64,000 nt of DNA, from positions 310,001-374,000 of the forward strand of contig NZ_CP015614.1 of the NCBI RefSeq assembly GCF_000635915.2. The letters are read 5' to 3'. The stretch comes from Brevundimonas naejangsanensis. Its GTDB lineage: Bacteria > Pseudomonadota > Alphaproteobacteria > Caulobacterales > Caulobacteraceae. Numbering within the stretch: the stretch's first letter is position 1; the number at the start of each line of letters is the position of its first letter. Below the pieces are notes generated by a model. The model did no database searches and was not told where the DNA came from. It saw nothing but the letters and a program-made list of their open reading frames with translations. This document shows positions 28,193 through 38,169 of this stretch, in pieces. Position numbers and translations under genes: made by a program.

Positions 28193-29320
28193 ATGCCCCA
28201 GTTCGTGCTCGACCTGACCAACACCGTGTTCGCCCTCTGGCGTCAGTTTCACTGGCTGCCCAAGTGGGCGGTGATTTCGATCATCACGGTCGTCTTCGTC
28301 TTCATCGGCTGGGCGGCCAACCAGGTGGTGTTCGCCCTGCTGAAGCTGGCGGTGCGCAACCGCGACGCCTTCTGGAAGGGGATGCTGAAGCGCGCCCGGC
28401 TGAAGGTGCGGCTGGCGGTGATGATCATCGCCCTGGCGCTGGCGGTCACGGTTTCGCCCCTGGCGCCCGAGCCGTCGCTGTTCATCCGCCGGACCCTGCT
28501 GTTCTGCTTCATCCTGGTGTCGGGCTGGATGCTGGCCGGCGCGGTGGACATGGGCGCCATCGTCCACCTGAAGAAGTTCAACATGGAGGCAGAGGACAAC
28601 CTCTACGCCCGCAAGCACGTCACCCAGACGCGCATCCTGCAGCGGGTCGCCGCCATATTGATCGGCCTGATCACCCTGGGGCTGGCGCTGCTGACCATTC
28701 CAGGCGTCAAGCAGTGGGGCCTGTCGCTGCTGGCTTCGGCGGGCGTGGTCGGCATCGTCGCCGGTCTGGCGCTGCAGCCCTTCCTGACCAATCTGATCGC
28801 GGGCATCCAGATCGCCACCGCCCAGCCGATCCGCCTGGACGACGCCGTCATCGTCGAGGGCGAGTGGGGCCGGGTCGAGGAAATCACCTCGACCTATGTG
28901 GTGGTCAAGCTGTGGGACTGGCGGCGCATGGTGCTGCCGCTGACCTATTTCATCCAGAAGCCGTTCCAGAACTGGACGCGCGAGGATTCGCGCCTGATCG
29001 GCGTGGTCTTCCTCTACGTCGACTACGAGGCCCCCATCGAGCGGCTGCGGGTGAAGCTGGAGCAGATCGCCCATGGCTCGCCGCATTGGGACGGCGACGT
29101 CGTGGCCCTGCAGGTCACCGACATCACCGAACGCACGGCCCAGGTCCGCTGCCTGACCAGCGCGCGCAACGCCTCGGTCGCCTTCGATCTGCGCGCCGAG
29201 GTGCGCGAGAAGATGCTGGCCTTCATGCGCGACGAATGCCGCGAGGCCCTGCCGCGCGACCGCGTCGACCTGGACCGCGAGGAACGCGGCGCCCTGCGCC
29301 TGAAGCCGGAAACGCCCTGA
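28193..29320 (+). CDS. MscS-family mechanosensitive channel
   Basis: A 375-residue membrane protein with an N-terminal membrane helix at about 27-50, further helices at about 80-130, and the MscS pore helix and beta-domain at about 170-245 (SAGVVGIVAGLALQPFLTNLI, RLDDAVIVEGEWGRVEEIT). The C-terminal cytoplasmic domain follows. It should open under membrane tension to release solutes during osmotic downshock. The extra N-terminal helices resemble YbdG/YnaI-like members rather than E. coli MscS itself. Cotranscription with murG across the repeat is possible. Confidence 0.9.
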   Translation: MPQFVLDLTNTVFALWRQFHWLPKWAVISIITVVFVFIGWAANQVVFALLKLAVRNRDAFWKGMLKRARLKVRLAVMIIALALAVTVSPLAPEPSLFIRRTLLFCFILVSGWMLAGAVDMGAIVHLKKFNMEAEDNLYARKHVTQTRILQRVAAILIGLITLGLALLTIPGVKQWGLSLLASAGVVGIVAGLALQPFLTNLIAGIQIATAQPIRLDDAVIVEGEWGRVEEITSTYVVVKLWDWRRMVLPLTYFIQKPFQNWTREDSRLIGVVFLYVDYEAPIERLRVKLEQIAHGSPHWDGDVVALQVTDITERTAQVRCLTSARNASVAFDLRAEVREKMLAFMRDECREALPRDRVDLDREERGALRLKPETP

Positions 29321-29336
29321 CGATCAAGAAGCGATC

Positions 29337-29783
29337 TTAGGGAACCAGACGCGCGCGGCCGATCCAAACCGCAGCCGCTGTCGAGGTCGCCTCCACCGCC
29401 GGAACAGCCTTTCCGCACGCCGCAGCGGCCAGCGCCGAGGCGTCCTGACCCGGCGTGATCGGGGCCGGCGGCGCATTCTCGGGCGTGACAGGGCCTTCGG
29501 TCCCATCTGCGCGCAGCGACGCGAAGTCCAGCCGGTCGGCCGTCCAGGCGGCGCAGTCGAATCGCCACCACGACCAGCCGCCGACATAGGCGACGCCGCC
29601 GATCAGCATGTCCTCGCGGCTGATCTGCAGCGACCGCATCCGCACGACATTGGCGCCCTCGTCGGGCTGCGGCCTGATCGACGCCAGATCGGCGAAGACG
29701 GCGAACCGGTTGCTGCCGGTAAAGGCCAACAGCGGCGGCGGCGCGGCTTCGACGGCGGGCGGCGGCGGGGGGATGGTCAGCAT
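29337..29783 (-). CDS. Hypothetical protein, possible surface-adhesin E-like domain
   Basis: A 148-residue protein with a Pro-rich start. Segments FAVFADLASIRPQ, VVRMRSLQI and WWRFDCAAWTADRLDFASL followed by a DGTEG turn resemble the small beta-barrel domain called surface-adhesin protein E, but the match is weak and there is no signal peptide. It is convergent with mscS, 16 bp apart. Codon usage is normal for this genome. The function is not known. Confidence 0.65.
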   Translation of the reverse strand: MLTIPPPPPAVEAAPPPLLAFTGSNRFAVFADLASIRPQPDEGANVVRMRSLQISREDMLIGGVAYVGGWSWWRFDCAAWTADRLDFASLRADGTEGPVTPENAPPAPITPGQDASALAAAACGKAVPAVEATSTAAAVWIGRARLVP

Positions 29784-29868
29784 GCTTGCTCCGAGGTGCG
29801 CCGGTGTTCTGTTTGGATTAACCCTGTCCGCATACCCGATGTTGAAACGGCCAGGCTAGACAGCCGTC

Positions 29869-30726
29869 ATGTATTACGCGCCGCCCGGTTTTGACCCCTC
29901 CGGCCCGCCGCCGGACCGACGTCGGCGGCCGCGCGCGCCGTTTCGCCAGACGCGCCGGCCAGACGAGCGGATCGCCCTGCTGGGCGAGCCGGTCGATCTG
30001 GTCCGCCCCGAAGAGGTGCTGCTGCATCTGGAGCGCAGCGTGGACGCGGGCGTGCAGTCCATCGTCGCCAACCACAATCTGCACAGTCTCTATCTGATCC
30101 GGCGCACGCCGGGGATGCGGCGTCTGTACGAGGCGGCCGATCTGATCGAGCTGGACTCGACGCCTCTGATCCATTTCGCCCGTCTGCTGGGCTATCCGGC
30201 GCGGCCGCAGCACCGCTGCACCTATCTGGACTGGCGCGATCATTTCTGGAGCCTGGCCGACCGCAGGGCCTGGCGCGTCCTCTATATCGGCGGCGCCGAC
30301 GGCGTGGCGGAAGAGGCGGCGCGGCGCCTGACGGCCCGCTATCCGCGCGCGACGGTGAAGGGGCTCAGCGGCTATTTCGACGCTACGCCGGGGTCCTTGG
30401 GCAATACCGCGGTCCTGGCGGCGATCAGGGACTTCGCCCCCCACGTGCTGTTCGTCGGCATGGGGATGCCGCGTCAGGAGCTGTGGATCGCGGACAATCT
30501 GGCTTCGCTGCCGGCGGTCCCGATCCTGCCGGTCGGCGCCGCCTTCGACTATGAGGCCGGGGTTCAGAAGGCCGCCCCGCGCTGGATGGGGCGGCTGGGC
30601 GTCGAATGGCTGTTCCGTCTGTTCGCCGATCCGAAACGACTGTTCACGCGCTACTGCATCGAGCCCTGGTTCCTGATCGGGCCGGCGCTGGCCGACATGC
30701 GTGCGGCGAGAAGGCGAAAGCGCTGA
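29869..30726 (+). CDS. WecG/TagA/CpsF family glycosyltransferase
   Basis: A 285-residue GT26 enzyme. After a Pro/Arg-rich N-terminal 35 residues the domain shows [26 protein letters not shown] (the family's catalytic Asp region), [29 protein letters not shown] and [18 protein letters not shown]. Such enzymes add a sugar, often N-acetylmannosamine or its uronate, to an undecaprenyl-linked glycan. No other polysaccharide genes adjoin it, so the acceptor glycan is unknown. Confidence 0.9.
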   Translation: MYYAPPGFDPSGPPPDRRRRPRAPFRQTRRPDERIALLGEPVDLVRPEEVLLHLERSVDAGVQSIVANHNLHSLYLIRRTPGMRRLYEAADLIELDSTPLIHFARLLGYPARPQHRCTYLDWRDHFWSLADRRAWRVLYIGGADGVAEEAARRLTARYPRATVKGLSGYFDATPGSLGNTAVLAAIRDFAPHVLFVGMGMPRQELWIADNLASLPAVPILPVGAAFDYEAGVQKAAPRWMGRLGVEWLFRLFADPKRLFTRYCIEPWFLIGPALADMRAARRRKR

Positions 30727-30730
30727 CTTT

Positions 30731-30856
30731 CTCCTCCCCACTGTGTGGGGAGGGGGACCGCGTAGCGGTGGAGGGGCTCTGCGACAGCGGAACCAAGTCG
30801 CCCCTCCGTCTCGTCGGCTGCGCCGCCGAGCCACCTCCCCATTGCATGGGGAGGAG
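30731..30856. repeat. Palindromic repeat, family B, between wecG-like gene and smc
   Basis: About 126 bp. Ends are CTCCTCCCCA and TGGGGAGGAG; inner arms include GGTGGAGGGG and CCCCTCCGTC. The core CAGCGGAACCAAG is shared with the copy at 62645-62767, which lies in the opposite orientation. Confidence 0.88.
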
Positions 30857-30865
30857 AGGCGACCT

Positions 30866-33800
30866 CTACGCGGTGACGATCTCCTCGGCCTGTTGCAGGT
30901 CGACGCTGACCAGCTGGCTCATGCCGCGCTCGGGCATGGTGACGCCGTAGAGGCGGTCCATCCGGCTCATGGTCACCGGGTTGTGGGTGATGACGATGAA
31001 GCGGGTGTCGGTGCGGCTGCGCATCTCGTGCAGCATCCGGCAGAAGCGGTCGACGTTGGCGTCGTCCAACGGCGCGTCGACCTCGTCCAGCACGCACACC
31101 GGCGCCGGATTGGCCAGGAAGACGCCGAAGATCAGCGCCGCCGCCGTCAGGGCCTGCTCGCCGCCGCTCATCAGGCTCATCACCGACAGCCGCTTGCCGG
31201 GCGGGCAGGCGTAGATCTCCAGACCCGCCTCCAGCGGGTCGTCGCTCTCGACCAGCTTCAGCTCGGCCTGACCGCCGCCGAACAGGGCCTCGAACAGGGT
31301 CTTGAAGTTGGTGTTGATGACGTCGAAGGCGGCGATCAGCCGCTCCCGCCCCTCGGCGTTCAGTTCGTCGATGCCGTCACGCAGCTTGGCGATCGCCTGC
31401 GTCAGGTCGATGCGCTCGGTCTTCATGGCGCTGAGGCGGTCGCCGTATTCGGCCGCCTCTTCCTCGGCGCGCAGGTTGACGGCGCCCAGCGCCTCGCGCT
31501 CGCGCTCAAGGCCGTAAAGCAGACTCTCGGCCCCCGCCGCGTCGGGCGGGCGGGCGATGGCGTCGTCGGTCAGCTTCCGGCCCAGTTCCTCGGGCGACAT
31601 CTGCGCCGTCTCGCGGATGTTGGCCGCGCTCTCGGCCAGCTTTTCGGCCGCCGCCTCGGCGCGGGCGGACAGGCCCGCCCGGCTTTCGCGGGCCTGAGAG
31701 GCGGCGGTTTCGGCGGCGCGGGCGGCGCGGTCGGCCTCCTGCGCGCCCGCTTCGGCGACGGCCACGGCGTCGGTCGCGGCCTGCTTGCGCTTCTCGGCCT
31801 CGGCCAGGGAATCCATCAGGGCGTTGCGCTGCTCGGCGAAACCGGCGGGCGCGGCCTCGGCCTTCGTCAGCGCTGCCTGCGCCTTCTCGGCGTCGCGCTC
31901 CAGCGTCTTGAGGCGGGCGGCGCTGTCGCTGGATCGCGTGACCCAGCCCTCGCGGGCTCGGGTCAGACTGCCCAGCCGTTGCTCGCGCATAGCGCGGTCT
32001 CTAGCCTCTTCGTCGCGGGTCGAACGGGCGGCCTGCGCCGCCAGCCGGGCGCGTTCGGCCCCGCCGCGCGCCTCGGTCAGCTCCTGACGCAGGCCGACGA
32101 CGACATCGGAAGACGACTCCACCGAACTGGCCTCGGCGAAGGCGGCCTCGGCCTCCTGCACCTCGCCGTTCAGCCGGGCGACCGTCTCGTCCAGCGACTG
32201 GGCGCGGGCCTCCTTGCGGGCCTGATCGCGCATCAGGGATTCCACCCGGTCGCGGGCCGAGACGACCTGCTTGTCCAGCGTGAAGGGTCGCAGGCGCGCG
32301 GCCTTGACCTCCTCCTCGGCGGCGCGGAAGGCTTCGCCTGCGGCCTTCAGCGCCCCTTGCGCCGTCTCCAGCGCGGGCTTGCCCGTGTCGATCTCGGCTT
32401 CCAGTTCCGACAGGCGGGTGCGCTGGGCCAGACGCACGGCGGCGGGGCGCGGCGCCTCGGCGCGGCTGACGAAGCCGTCCCAGCGATAGAGGTCGCCCTC
32501 AACCGTCGTCAGGCGCGCGCCGCGCGGCAGGGCGCGAGCCAGTTCGGCGATCCGCTCGCGCGACGCCACGCCGCAGAAGGCCAGACGCGCCGCCAGCTGA
32601 TCCGGCGCCGTCACGTGGGCGGACAGGGGCTCGACGCCCTGCGGCCAGTCCGGCGGCGCCGCGTCCGCGCCCGCCCAGTGCGCCGGGGCGCGGGCGTCCA
32701 GCGCGGCGTCCAGATCATCGCCCAGCGCCGCCGCCAGCGCCGCTTCATAGCCCTTGGCCGCCGACACCTTGTCCAGCGCCGGGGGATGTTCGCGCTTGCC
32801 CGTGACCAGCAGTTGGGCCAGGCCGCGCGCCTCGGTCTGCAATCGGCCCAGCCGGTCCTCGGCGGCGCGAGCGGCAGTGCGCGCCTCCTGCTCGGCGCGG
32901 GCGATGTCGCTGCGTTTGGCCTCGGCGGCCTCGACGGCCTCGCGCGCGGCGGTCAGTTCGGTCTGCGCCGTCTCCAGCGCCGCCTTGGCCGTTTCGATCT
33001 CGGGCGTCTCCAGCGGGCCGAGCGCCTCGCGTTCGCGCTTAGCCTGTTCGTGCTGGCCCTTAACCCGCGCCAGCCGGGCCTCGGCGTCGCGCTTCCGCGC
33101 GCTTTCGGCGTTGGCGCGGGCTTCGACGGCGGCCAGCGTCCCGGCCAGCCGTTCGACCTCGGCGTCGGCGGCCTTGCGCGCGTCTTCGGCCTCCAGCAGG
33201 GCGCGTTCCAGTTCCGGCCCGCGCTCGGGGGCGGCGGCGATCTCGGCCTTCAGCTTCTCCAGCTCGCGGTCCAGCCGCTCCAGTTCGCGCGCCGCGTCGG
33301 CGGCCATGCCGTCCTCGCGCGCGCGGTCGGCCTCGATGCGGGCGACCTCGGCCTTCAGGCGGTCGACCTCGGCACGGGCGGCCTGTTCGGCCATGTCCAG
33401 CCGGTCGCGCTCGATGATGGCGCGGTTCAGCAGGGCGGTGGCGACCGCGTCTTCCTCACGCGCGGGCTTCAGCCCTTCCTGCGCGTTCAGGGCCGCCGTC
33501 TGGGCCGCCGCCGCCGCCGTGGTCGTTTCGGCCACCAGCCGGTCCGCCTCGCGCAGTTCGGCCGCCGCCGTCTCGGCCGCCGCCTTGGCGTCGGTCCAGC
33601 GGACGTAGAGCAGGGCCGCCTGCAGGGCGCGGATCTCGGCCGAAATCTTCTTGTATTTCTCGGCCTGACGCGCCTCGCGCTTCAGCCGGTTCAGCGTCGA
33701 CTCCAGTTCCTTGCCGATGTCGTCCAGCCGGTCGAGGTTGGTCTCGGCCGCCCGCAGCCGCAGCTCCGCCTCATGGCGGCGGGTGTGCAGGCCCGCCACG

Positions 33801-34306
33801 CCCCCGGCTTCTTCGAGGATACGGCGGCGGTTCTGGGGCTTGGCGGCGATCAGTTCGCTGATCTGGCCCTGACGCACCAGAGCTGGGCTGTTGGCGCCGG
33901 TCGAGGCGTCGGCGAACAGCAGCTGCACGTCGCGCGCCCGCACCTCCTTGCCGTTGATGCGATAGGTCGAGCCGCGCCCGCGCTCGATCCGGCGCGAGAC
34001 CTCCAGCATGGGGCTGTCGGTGAAGGGCTGGGGCGCGCGCTTGCTGGCGTTATCGATGGTCAGCTGGACTTCGGCGTGGTTGCGCGGCGGACGACCCGCA
34101 GCGCCCGCGAAGATCACGTCCTCCATGCCCTGGCCGCGCATGGCCTTGGCCGAGTTGGCGCCCATGACCCAGCGCAGGCTCTCCAGCACGTTCGACTTGC
34201 CGCAGCCGTTCGGCCCGACGATGCCGGTCAGACCGGCCTCGATGTGCACCTCGGCCGGGTCGACGAACGATTTGAAGCCGACGAGCCGGAGGCGCTGGAA
34301 CTGCAT
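30866..34306 (-). CDS. smc: Chromosome segregation protein SMC
   Basis: A 1,146-residue condensin ATPase that compacts and segregates the chromosome with ScpA and ScpB. Walker A is GPNGCGKSN at 31-39. Long heptad-rich coiled coils occupy about 165-490 and 660-1000, flanking a hinge near 500-640. The ABC signature ([14 protein letters not shown]) and Walker B ([13 protein letters not shown]) lie near the C-terminus. Length fits bacterial SMC. The DsbA-like gene ends 10 bp upstream, so they may share a transcript. scpA and scpB are not in the window. Confidence 0.97.
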   Translation of the reverse strand: MQFQRLRLVGFKSFVDPAEVHIEAGLTGIVGPNGCGKSNVLESLRWVMGANSAKAMRGQGMEDVIFAGAAGRPPRNHAEVQLTIDNASKRAPQPFTDSPMLEVSRRIERGRGSTYRINGKEVRARDVQLLFADASTGANSPALVRQGQISELIAAKPQNRRRILEEAGGVAGLHTRRHEAELRLRAAETNLDRLDDIGKELESTLNRLKREARQAEKYKKISAEIRALQAALLYVRWTDAKAAAETAAAELREADRLVAETTTAAAAAQTAALNAQEGLKPAREEDAVATALLNRAIIERDRLDMAEQAARAEVDRLKAEVARIEADRAREDGMAADAARELERLDRELEKLKAEIAAAPERGPELERALLEAEDARKAADAEVERLAGTLAAVEARANAESARKRDAEARLARVKGQHEQAKREREALGPLETPEIETAKAALETAQTELTAAREAVEAAEAKRSDIARAEQEARTAARAAEDRLGRLQTEARGLAQLLVTGKREHPPALDKVSAAKGYEAALAAALGDDLDAALDARAPAHWAGADAAPPDWPQGVEPLSAHVTAPDQLAARLAFCGVASRERIAELARALPRGARLTTVEGDLYRWDGFVSRAEAPRPAAVRLAQRTRLSELEAEIDTGKPALETAQGALKAAGEAFRAAEEEVKAARLRPFTLDKQVVSARDRVESLMRDQARKEARAQSLDETVARLNGEVQEAEAAFAEASSVESSSDVVVGLRQELTEARGGAERARLAAQAARSTRDEEARDRAMREQRLGSLTRAREGWVTRSSDSAARLKTLERDAEKAQAALTKAEAAPAGFAEQRNALMDSLAEAEKRKQAATDAVAVAEAGAQEADRAARAAETAASQARESRAGLSARAEAAAEKLAESAANIRETAQMSPEELGRKLTDDAIARPPDAAGAESLLYGLEREREALGAVNLRAEEEAAEYGDRLSAMKTERIDLTQAIAKLRDGIDELNAEGRERLIAAFDVINTNFKTLFEALFGGGQAELKLVESDDPLEAGLEIYACPPGKRLSVMSLMSGGEQALTAAALIFGVFLANPAPVCVLDEVDAPLDDANVDRFCRMLHEMRSRTDTRFIVITHNPVTMSRMDRLYGVTMPERGMSQLVSVDLQQAEEIVTA

Positions 34307-34316
34307 CGCGTCGCGG

Positions 34317-34973
34317 TCAGCGCGCCCGGATCAACGGGTCGATGGCCGCCGACAGGGACTGAAGCGAATGGTCATCGACCCGCTTGCCGTTGACGAAGAA
34401 GGAGGGGGTCCCGGTCACGCCGGCGGCCACGGCGCCCTCGACCTCGGCCTGCAGGGCCTGGCCGACGGCGGGGTCCTTGAGGCAGGCCTCGATCTGCTCC
34501 TGAGTGCGGCCGCTGGCGGCGATGGCGGCCGCGAACCAGTCGCGCGCGTCGCCCTTTTCGAAGGCGGCGGCCTGACCGCTCATGAAGGCGCGGGCCACGT
34601 CGAAAAAGCGGCCCGGCGCGGCGCATCGCCCGATGCCCGCCGCCGTCGAGGCGATCTGGGCCGGGGCCGTCGGCATGTCGCGGAACACCAGCCGAACCTT
34701 GCCGGTGTCGATATAGCGAGCCTTGAACTGGGGCAGGACCTCATTGGTCCAGTCGACGCAGTGATTGCAGGTGAAGGAAGCGTACTCGATCACCGTCACG
34801 GGCGCGTCGGCGCGGCCCATGATCCGGTCCGCCGCCGTCACGGCCGGGACTGCCGTCGGAGCTGAGCTTGAGGATGCGGCGGACTTGCGGACCAGGTCCA
34901 GTGCGGCGGCCGGAGCGGCGCTCAGGCCGACAATCGCCAAGGCCGAAATAAGGGTCAGGATGCGACGGGTCAT
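34317..34973 (-). CDS. Periplasmic DsbA-like thiol-disulfide protein (CNHC)
   Basis: A 218-residue protein with a cleavable signal peptide (about 24 residues, PAAA-LD). A thioredoxin fold of the DsbA_4/thioredoxin_4 type carries the active site CNHC in YASFTCNHC near residue 67, and the cis-proline loop is in [12 protein letters not shown]. It probably oxidises or isomerises disulfides in exported proteins. It is the first of three related neighbours, all on the minus strand, and lies directly upstream of smc. Confidence 0.9.
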   Translation of the reverse strand: MTRRILTLISALAIVGLSAAPAAALDLVRKSAASSSSAPTAVPAVTAADRIMGRADAPVTVIEYASFTCNHCVDWTNEVLPQFKARYIDTGKVRLVFRDMPTAPAQIASTAAGIGRCAAPGRFFDVARAFMSGQAAAFEKGDARDWFAAAIAASGRTQEQIEACLKDPAVGQALQAEVEGAVAAGVTGTPSFFVNGKRVDDHSLQSLSAAIDPLIRAR

Positions 34974-34981
34974 GAGGCGCT

Positions 34982-35584
34982 TTATAGCAGGGGATCGATG
35001 TGGGCTGACAGGCCTGCCAGCGATTTGTCGTTCACGATCTGGCCGTTGACCATGAAGGTCGGGGTGCCGCTCACGCCGGCCGCCGAGGCCTGCCCGATCC
35101 GCTGTTCCAAGGCGGCGATGGCGGCCTTGTCCGAGGTGCAGGTCTTGAACTGCGCCTCGCTGAGCCCGGCGGCCTGCGCTGTGCGCAGCAGGACGTCGCG
35201 CGGGGCGGCGCCGCCGTGCATTTCGGCCTGTGACCGCATCAGATGGTCGATCACCTCGAAATATTTGTCCTCACCGGCGCAGCGGGCGATCAGAAATCCC
35301 GCGACGGCCACGTCCTGAGGGTGCGTCGGGAATTCGCGGAAGACGAAGCGGACCTTTTGGGTGTCGACGTATTTGGCCTTGAAATCAGGCCAGACCTGCT
35401 CGTTCCAGGCGGCGCACCCGGCGCAGGTGGTCGAGGCGTATTCGACCACCGTGACCTTGGCGCCCTCGGCGGCGCCGATTGCCATGTCGCCCTCGGCCGC
35501 CGCCCTCCCGCCGCCCCCCTGGCCGCAGGCGGACAGGATCAGGGCCATGACCGCCATGCCGACGACCGTTGAACGCTTCATCAT
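34982..35584 (-). CDS. DsbA-like lipoprotein (CAGC)
   Basis: A 200-residue protein with a lipoprotein signal (LSAC, Cys20) followed by a Gly-rich linker. The thioredoxin-fold active site is CAGC in YASTTCAGC. FREFPTHPQDVAVAGFLIARC and SGTPTFMVNGQ follow, the latter holding the cis-proline. It is expected to be membrane-anchored on the periplasmic side. It starts 24 bp after the upstream paralog's stop and ends 8 bp before the next gene. Ala at the second active-site position is unusual beside the His of classical DsbA. Confidence 0.9.
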   Translation of the reverse strand: MMKRSTVVGMAVMALILSACGQGGGGRAAAEGDMAIGAAEGAKVTVVEYASTTCAGCAAWNEQVWPDFKAKYVDTQKVRFVFREFPTHPQDVAVAGFLIARCAGEDKYFEVIDHLMRSQAEMHGGAAPRDVLLRTAQAAGLSEAQFKTCTSDKAAIAALEQRIGQASAAGVSGTPTFMVNGQIVNDKSLAGLSAHIDPLL

Positions 35585-35608
35585 GTCCGCCCCCCTCCGT
35601 TTGGACGT

Positions 35609-36244
35609 TTACTTCGCCAGCGCCGCGTCGATGGCTTCGGACAGGCCGGACAGGGAACTGTCGGCCACGTTCACGCCGTTGACGGTGAAGTAGGGCGTGC
35701 CGTTCACGCCGGCGCTGATACCGGCCTGAATGCGTTTCTCCATGGCTTCGATGGCGGCCTTGTCGCGGATGCAGTCGTTGATCTGCTGCTCGCTGAGGCC
35801 CGCCGCCTGGCCGGCGCGGAACAGGGTGGTGCGCGGCGCCACGCCCGCCAGCCATTCCTTCTGGCTGGCCATGATGTCGTGAACGACGTCGAAATACTTG
35901 TCGGGACCAGCGCAGCGAGCGATCAGGAAGCCGGCGACGGCGATGTCCTGCGGCGGCGTCGGGAATTCGCGGAAGACGAAGCGAACCTTGTTGTTGTCGA
36001 CGTACTTTTTCTTGAACTCGGGATAGACTTCCTCGTTCCAGACGGCGCAGTGGCCGCAGGTGATCGAGGCGTACTCCACCACGGTGACCTTGGCGCCTTC
36101 GGGCGCGCCCTGCGCCATGTCGCCTGCGACTTCGCCCCCGGCGCCGCCGCCCGAACACCCGGCCAGCACGGCCATCGAGGCCAGGGCGGCGGCGGACAGG
36201 GCGGCGCGGCGGCTCATGGCGGCGTATTTGAAGGTCGAGGCCAT
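35609..36244 (-). CDS. DsbA-like lipoprotein (CGHC)
   Basis: A 211-residue protein with a lipoprotein signal (LAGC, Cys29). Its thioredoxin-fold domain is closely similar to that of the downstream CAGC paralog: FREFPTPPQDIAVAGFLIARC, active site CGHC, and NGTPYFTVNGV. CGHC is also the redox motif of eukaryotic PDI. The N-terminus MASTFKYAAMSRR may be shortened to the internal MSRRAAL start. It is the first gene of the three-gene dsbA-like run. Confidence 0.9.
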   Translation of the reverse strand: MASTFKYAAMSRRAALSAAALASMAVLAGCSGGGAGGEVAGDMAQGAPEGAKVTVVEYASITCGHCAVWNEEVYPEFKKKYVDNNKVRFVFREFPTPPQDIAVAGFLIARCAGPDKYFDVVHDIMASQKEWLAGVAPRTTLFRAGQAAGLSEQQINDCIRDKAAIEAMEKRIQAGISAGVNGTPYFTVNGVNVADSSLSGLSEAIDAALAK

Positions 36245-36348
36245 TGGAGGTCCTTGTCAGAAATGAGAGGCGGAACCGTCGCGCGATTCTCGCGCGCGAG
36301 CGAAAACGTCTGAATGTCGAGAACGCCGGCAGGGAGGATTTGTCAACG

Positions 36349-36906
36349 TCACTCTTCGCGCGGAGGCTGCGACAGCACGGCGCGGCCCAGCTTTCCCAGC
36401 GCCGCCTTCAGCCCGTCAGGGGCCGCCTCGACCGAGGCGTTCAGTTCCGCTTCCATCGCGGCGGGCAGGGGCGGCAGGACGGCGCGGCCCCGCGGGCGGG
36501 GCTTGGCGCCAGAGGCTGGCAGGGGCTTCACCGGGCCTTGCGCGATGCGCAGTTTTTCGACCGAGCCCGCCCCCAGAAACAGGTTCACCCGCTGGATGAT
36601 GTCCGCTGACTGGTGCTGGACCAGCAGGGCGGCGGGCCCGGCGACGCGCAGCTCCAGCGTGCCGCCGGCGTTGCCGCGGCCCTTGGTCAGCTTCTGCGGG
36701 CGGGTGACGCGGGCCAGCCGCTCGCCCACGATCTCGACCCAGCGCGGCTCCAGGGCCGAGGCGCCGCGCCCGAACTGGGCGTCCAGCTTCTTGATCAGCG
36801 GCGCCAGCGACCGGCCTGCCGGAGGCGGCGGTCGCAAGGCCGGGCGCGTCCGGCGCCGAGCCAGGATTTCGCGGGCTTCGCTTTCGGTGGGCAGGGGACG
36901 ACGCAT
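36349..36906 (-). CDS. dciA: DciA-type helicase loader / DUF721 protein
   Basis: A 185-residue protein of the DUF721 family. The domain lies at about 35-105 (LAPLIKKLDAQFGRG, WVEIVGERLARVTRP, LELRVAGPAALLVQHQS, VNLFLGAGSVEKLRI), followed by a disordered Pro/Arg-rich tail. DciA loads or activates the replicative helicase DnaB in bacteria without DnaC. The start at 36906 was chosen because the long frame upstream is only the antisense of mutY. It is divergent from mutY with 21 bp between start codons. Confidence 0.85.
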   Translation of the reverse strand: MRRPLPTESEAREILARRRTRPALRPPPPAGRSLAPLIKKLDAQFGRGASALEPRWVEIVGERLARVTRPQKLTKGRGNAGGTLELRVAGPAALLVQHQSADIIQRVNLFLGAGSVEKLRIAQGPVKPLPASGAKPRPRGRAVLPPLPAAMEAELNASVEAAPDGLKAALGKLGRAVLSQPPREE

Positions 36907-36927
36907 TCGTCCTATATAACCTGAGCG
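36907..36927. promoter_or_regulatory. Shared dciA/mutY start region with symmetric -10-like TATATAA
   Basis: Only 21 bp separate the two divergent start codons. TATATAA at 36913-36919 reads as a -10-like element on both strands and lies 7-9 bases from each ATG. Transcripts starting at the usual distance would have almost no leader. Promoter activity is inferred from sequence only. Confidence 0.5.
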
Positions 36928-37950
36928 ATGACCGACGTCCCCTCTCTCCGCGCCGCCCTGCTCGATTGGTACGACGCCCATGCGCGCAGCCTGCCGTGGC
37001 GCGCGCCGCCGGGGGCGGAGGCGAAGACCGACCCCTATCGCGTCTGGCTCTCCGAGGTGATGCTGCAGCAGACGACAGTCCCGCACGCCGCGCCCTATTT
37101 CGAGCGCTTCACCACCCGCTGGCCGACGGTGGCCGACCTGGCGGCCGTCGAGGACGCCGAGCTGATGGCCGCCTGGGCGGGGCTGGGCTACTACGCCCGG
37201 GCGCGAAACCTTCTGGCCTGCGCCCGCGCCGTGACGGCCGAACACGGCGGCGTCTTTCCGCAGACTGAGGCTGAGCTGCTGGCTCTGCCGGGCGTGGGCG
37301 CCTACACCGCCGCCGCCGTGGCCGCTATCGCCTTCGACCAGCCCGCCAACGTCGTCGACGGCAATGTCGAGCGGGTGATGAGCCGCCTGTTCGCGCTGGA
37401 GACGCCCTTGCCCGCCGCCCGGCCCGAACTGCGGCGGCTGGCGGCCCTGTTTGTGGGCGAGCATCGGCCGGGCGACTGGGCGCAGGCGCTGATGGACCTG
37501 GGCTCGGGCGTTTGTCGGCCCCGGTCGCCGCTGTGCGATCAGTGTCCGCTGGCCTTTGGCTGCGAGGCGCTGAAGACGGGAACGCCCGAACGCTATCCCC
37601 TGAAGACGAAGAAGGGTGAACGGCCGCATCGGCGCGGCCACGCCTATGTGCTGACGGATGGTGCGGGACGGGTCGCACTGGTCCGGCGGCCGGACAAGGG
37701 TCTGCTGGGCGGGATGGCGGGCCTGCCGACCTCGGACTGGAGCGCGACGCCGGCGTTCGCGCCGCCGATCGATGCGGACTGGCGCGCGGCTGGATCGATC
37801 GAGCATGTCTTCACCCACTTCAGCCTGACGCTGGAGGTGCATGTGGCGACGGGCGAGGGCGATTTCTCATGGACCCCGGCGGACGAGGCGGCCAAAGCCC
37901 TGCCGACCGTGTTCAGGAAGGCGCTGGAGCGGGGGCTGGGAACCGCTTGA
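36928..37950 (+). CDS. mutY: A/G-specific adenine DNA glycosylase
   Basis: A 340-residue base-excision repair enzyme removing adenine mispaired with 8-oxoguanine. Helix-hairpin-helix LLALPGVGAYTAAAVAAIAF, the catalytic aspartate in NVVDGNVERV, and four iron-sulfur cysteines spaced C-x6-C-x2-C-x5-C (about residues 192-208). A NUDIX-like C-terminal domain (from about 230, HAYVLTDGAGRVALVRRPDKGLLGGM) reads 8-oxoguanine. It is divergent from dciA. Confidence 0.96.
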   Translation: MTDVPSLRAALLDWYDAHARSLPWRAPPGAEAKTDPYRVWLSEVMLQQTTVPHAAPYFERFTTRWPTVADLAAVEDAELMAAWAGLGYYARARNLLACARAVTAEHGGVFPQTEAELLALPGVGAYTAAAVAAIAFDQPANVVDGNVERVMSRLFALETPLPAARPELRRLAALFVGEHRPGDWAQALMDLGSGVCRPRSPLCDQCPLAFGCEALKTGTPERYPLKTKKGERPHRRGHAYVLTDGAGRVALVRRPDKGLLGGMAGLPTSDWSATPAFAPPIDADWRAAGSIEHVFTHFSLTLEVHVATGEGDFSWTPADEAAKALPTVFRKALERGLGTA

Positions 37951-37984
37951 GGGTTTGAGGCGCAGAGCCGTCGACGCAACCAAC

Positions 37985-38152
37985 CCTTCTCCCCTTGTGG
38001 GAGAAGGTGGCTCGCGCAGCGAGACGGATGAGGGGTGTGTCCGCGCCGGCGTCTAGCTGCACACCTGCCGAAGTCACAAAGTTCAAGCCTACCGCCGACA
38101 CCCCTCATCCGAGCGCCTTGCGGCGCCCACCTTCTCCCACACGGGGAGAAGG
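37985..38152. repeat. Palindromic repeat, family A, after mutY
   Basis: 168 bp between the convergent mutY and glucosidase genes. Ends are CCTTCTCCCC and GGGGAGAAGG; inner arms are GACGGATGAGGGGTG and CACCCCTCATCCGAG. The centre differs from the murD copy but resembles the layout of the copy at 57607. Confidence 0.92.
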
Positions 38153-38169
38153 AAAAGCGGATCCAGGCC

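Noticed and set aside
30701..34393. A 1,230-codon open frame on the plus strand opposite smc, and similar long frames opposite other genes (for example 3188-4999, 7668-9302, 12529-14502)
   Set aside because: They are antisense frames of high-GC genes with His/Arg/Gly-rich, low-complexity translations and no domains, while the other strand encodes clear proteins.
36907..37842. Extension of the dciA frame upstream through mutY
   Set aside because: The upstream portion is antisense to mutY, with His/Arg/Gly-rich sequence, while the DUF721 domain begins after the ATG at 36906.
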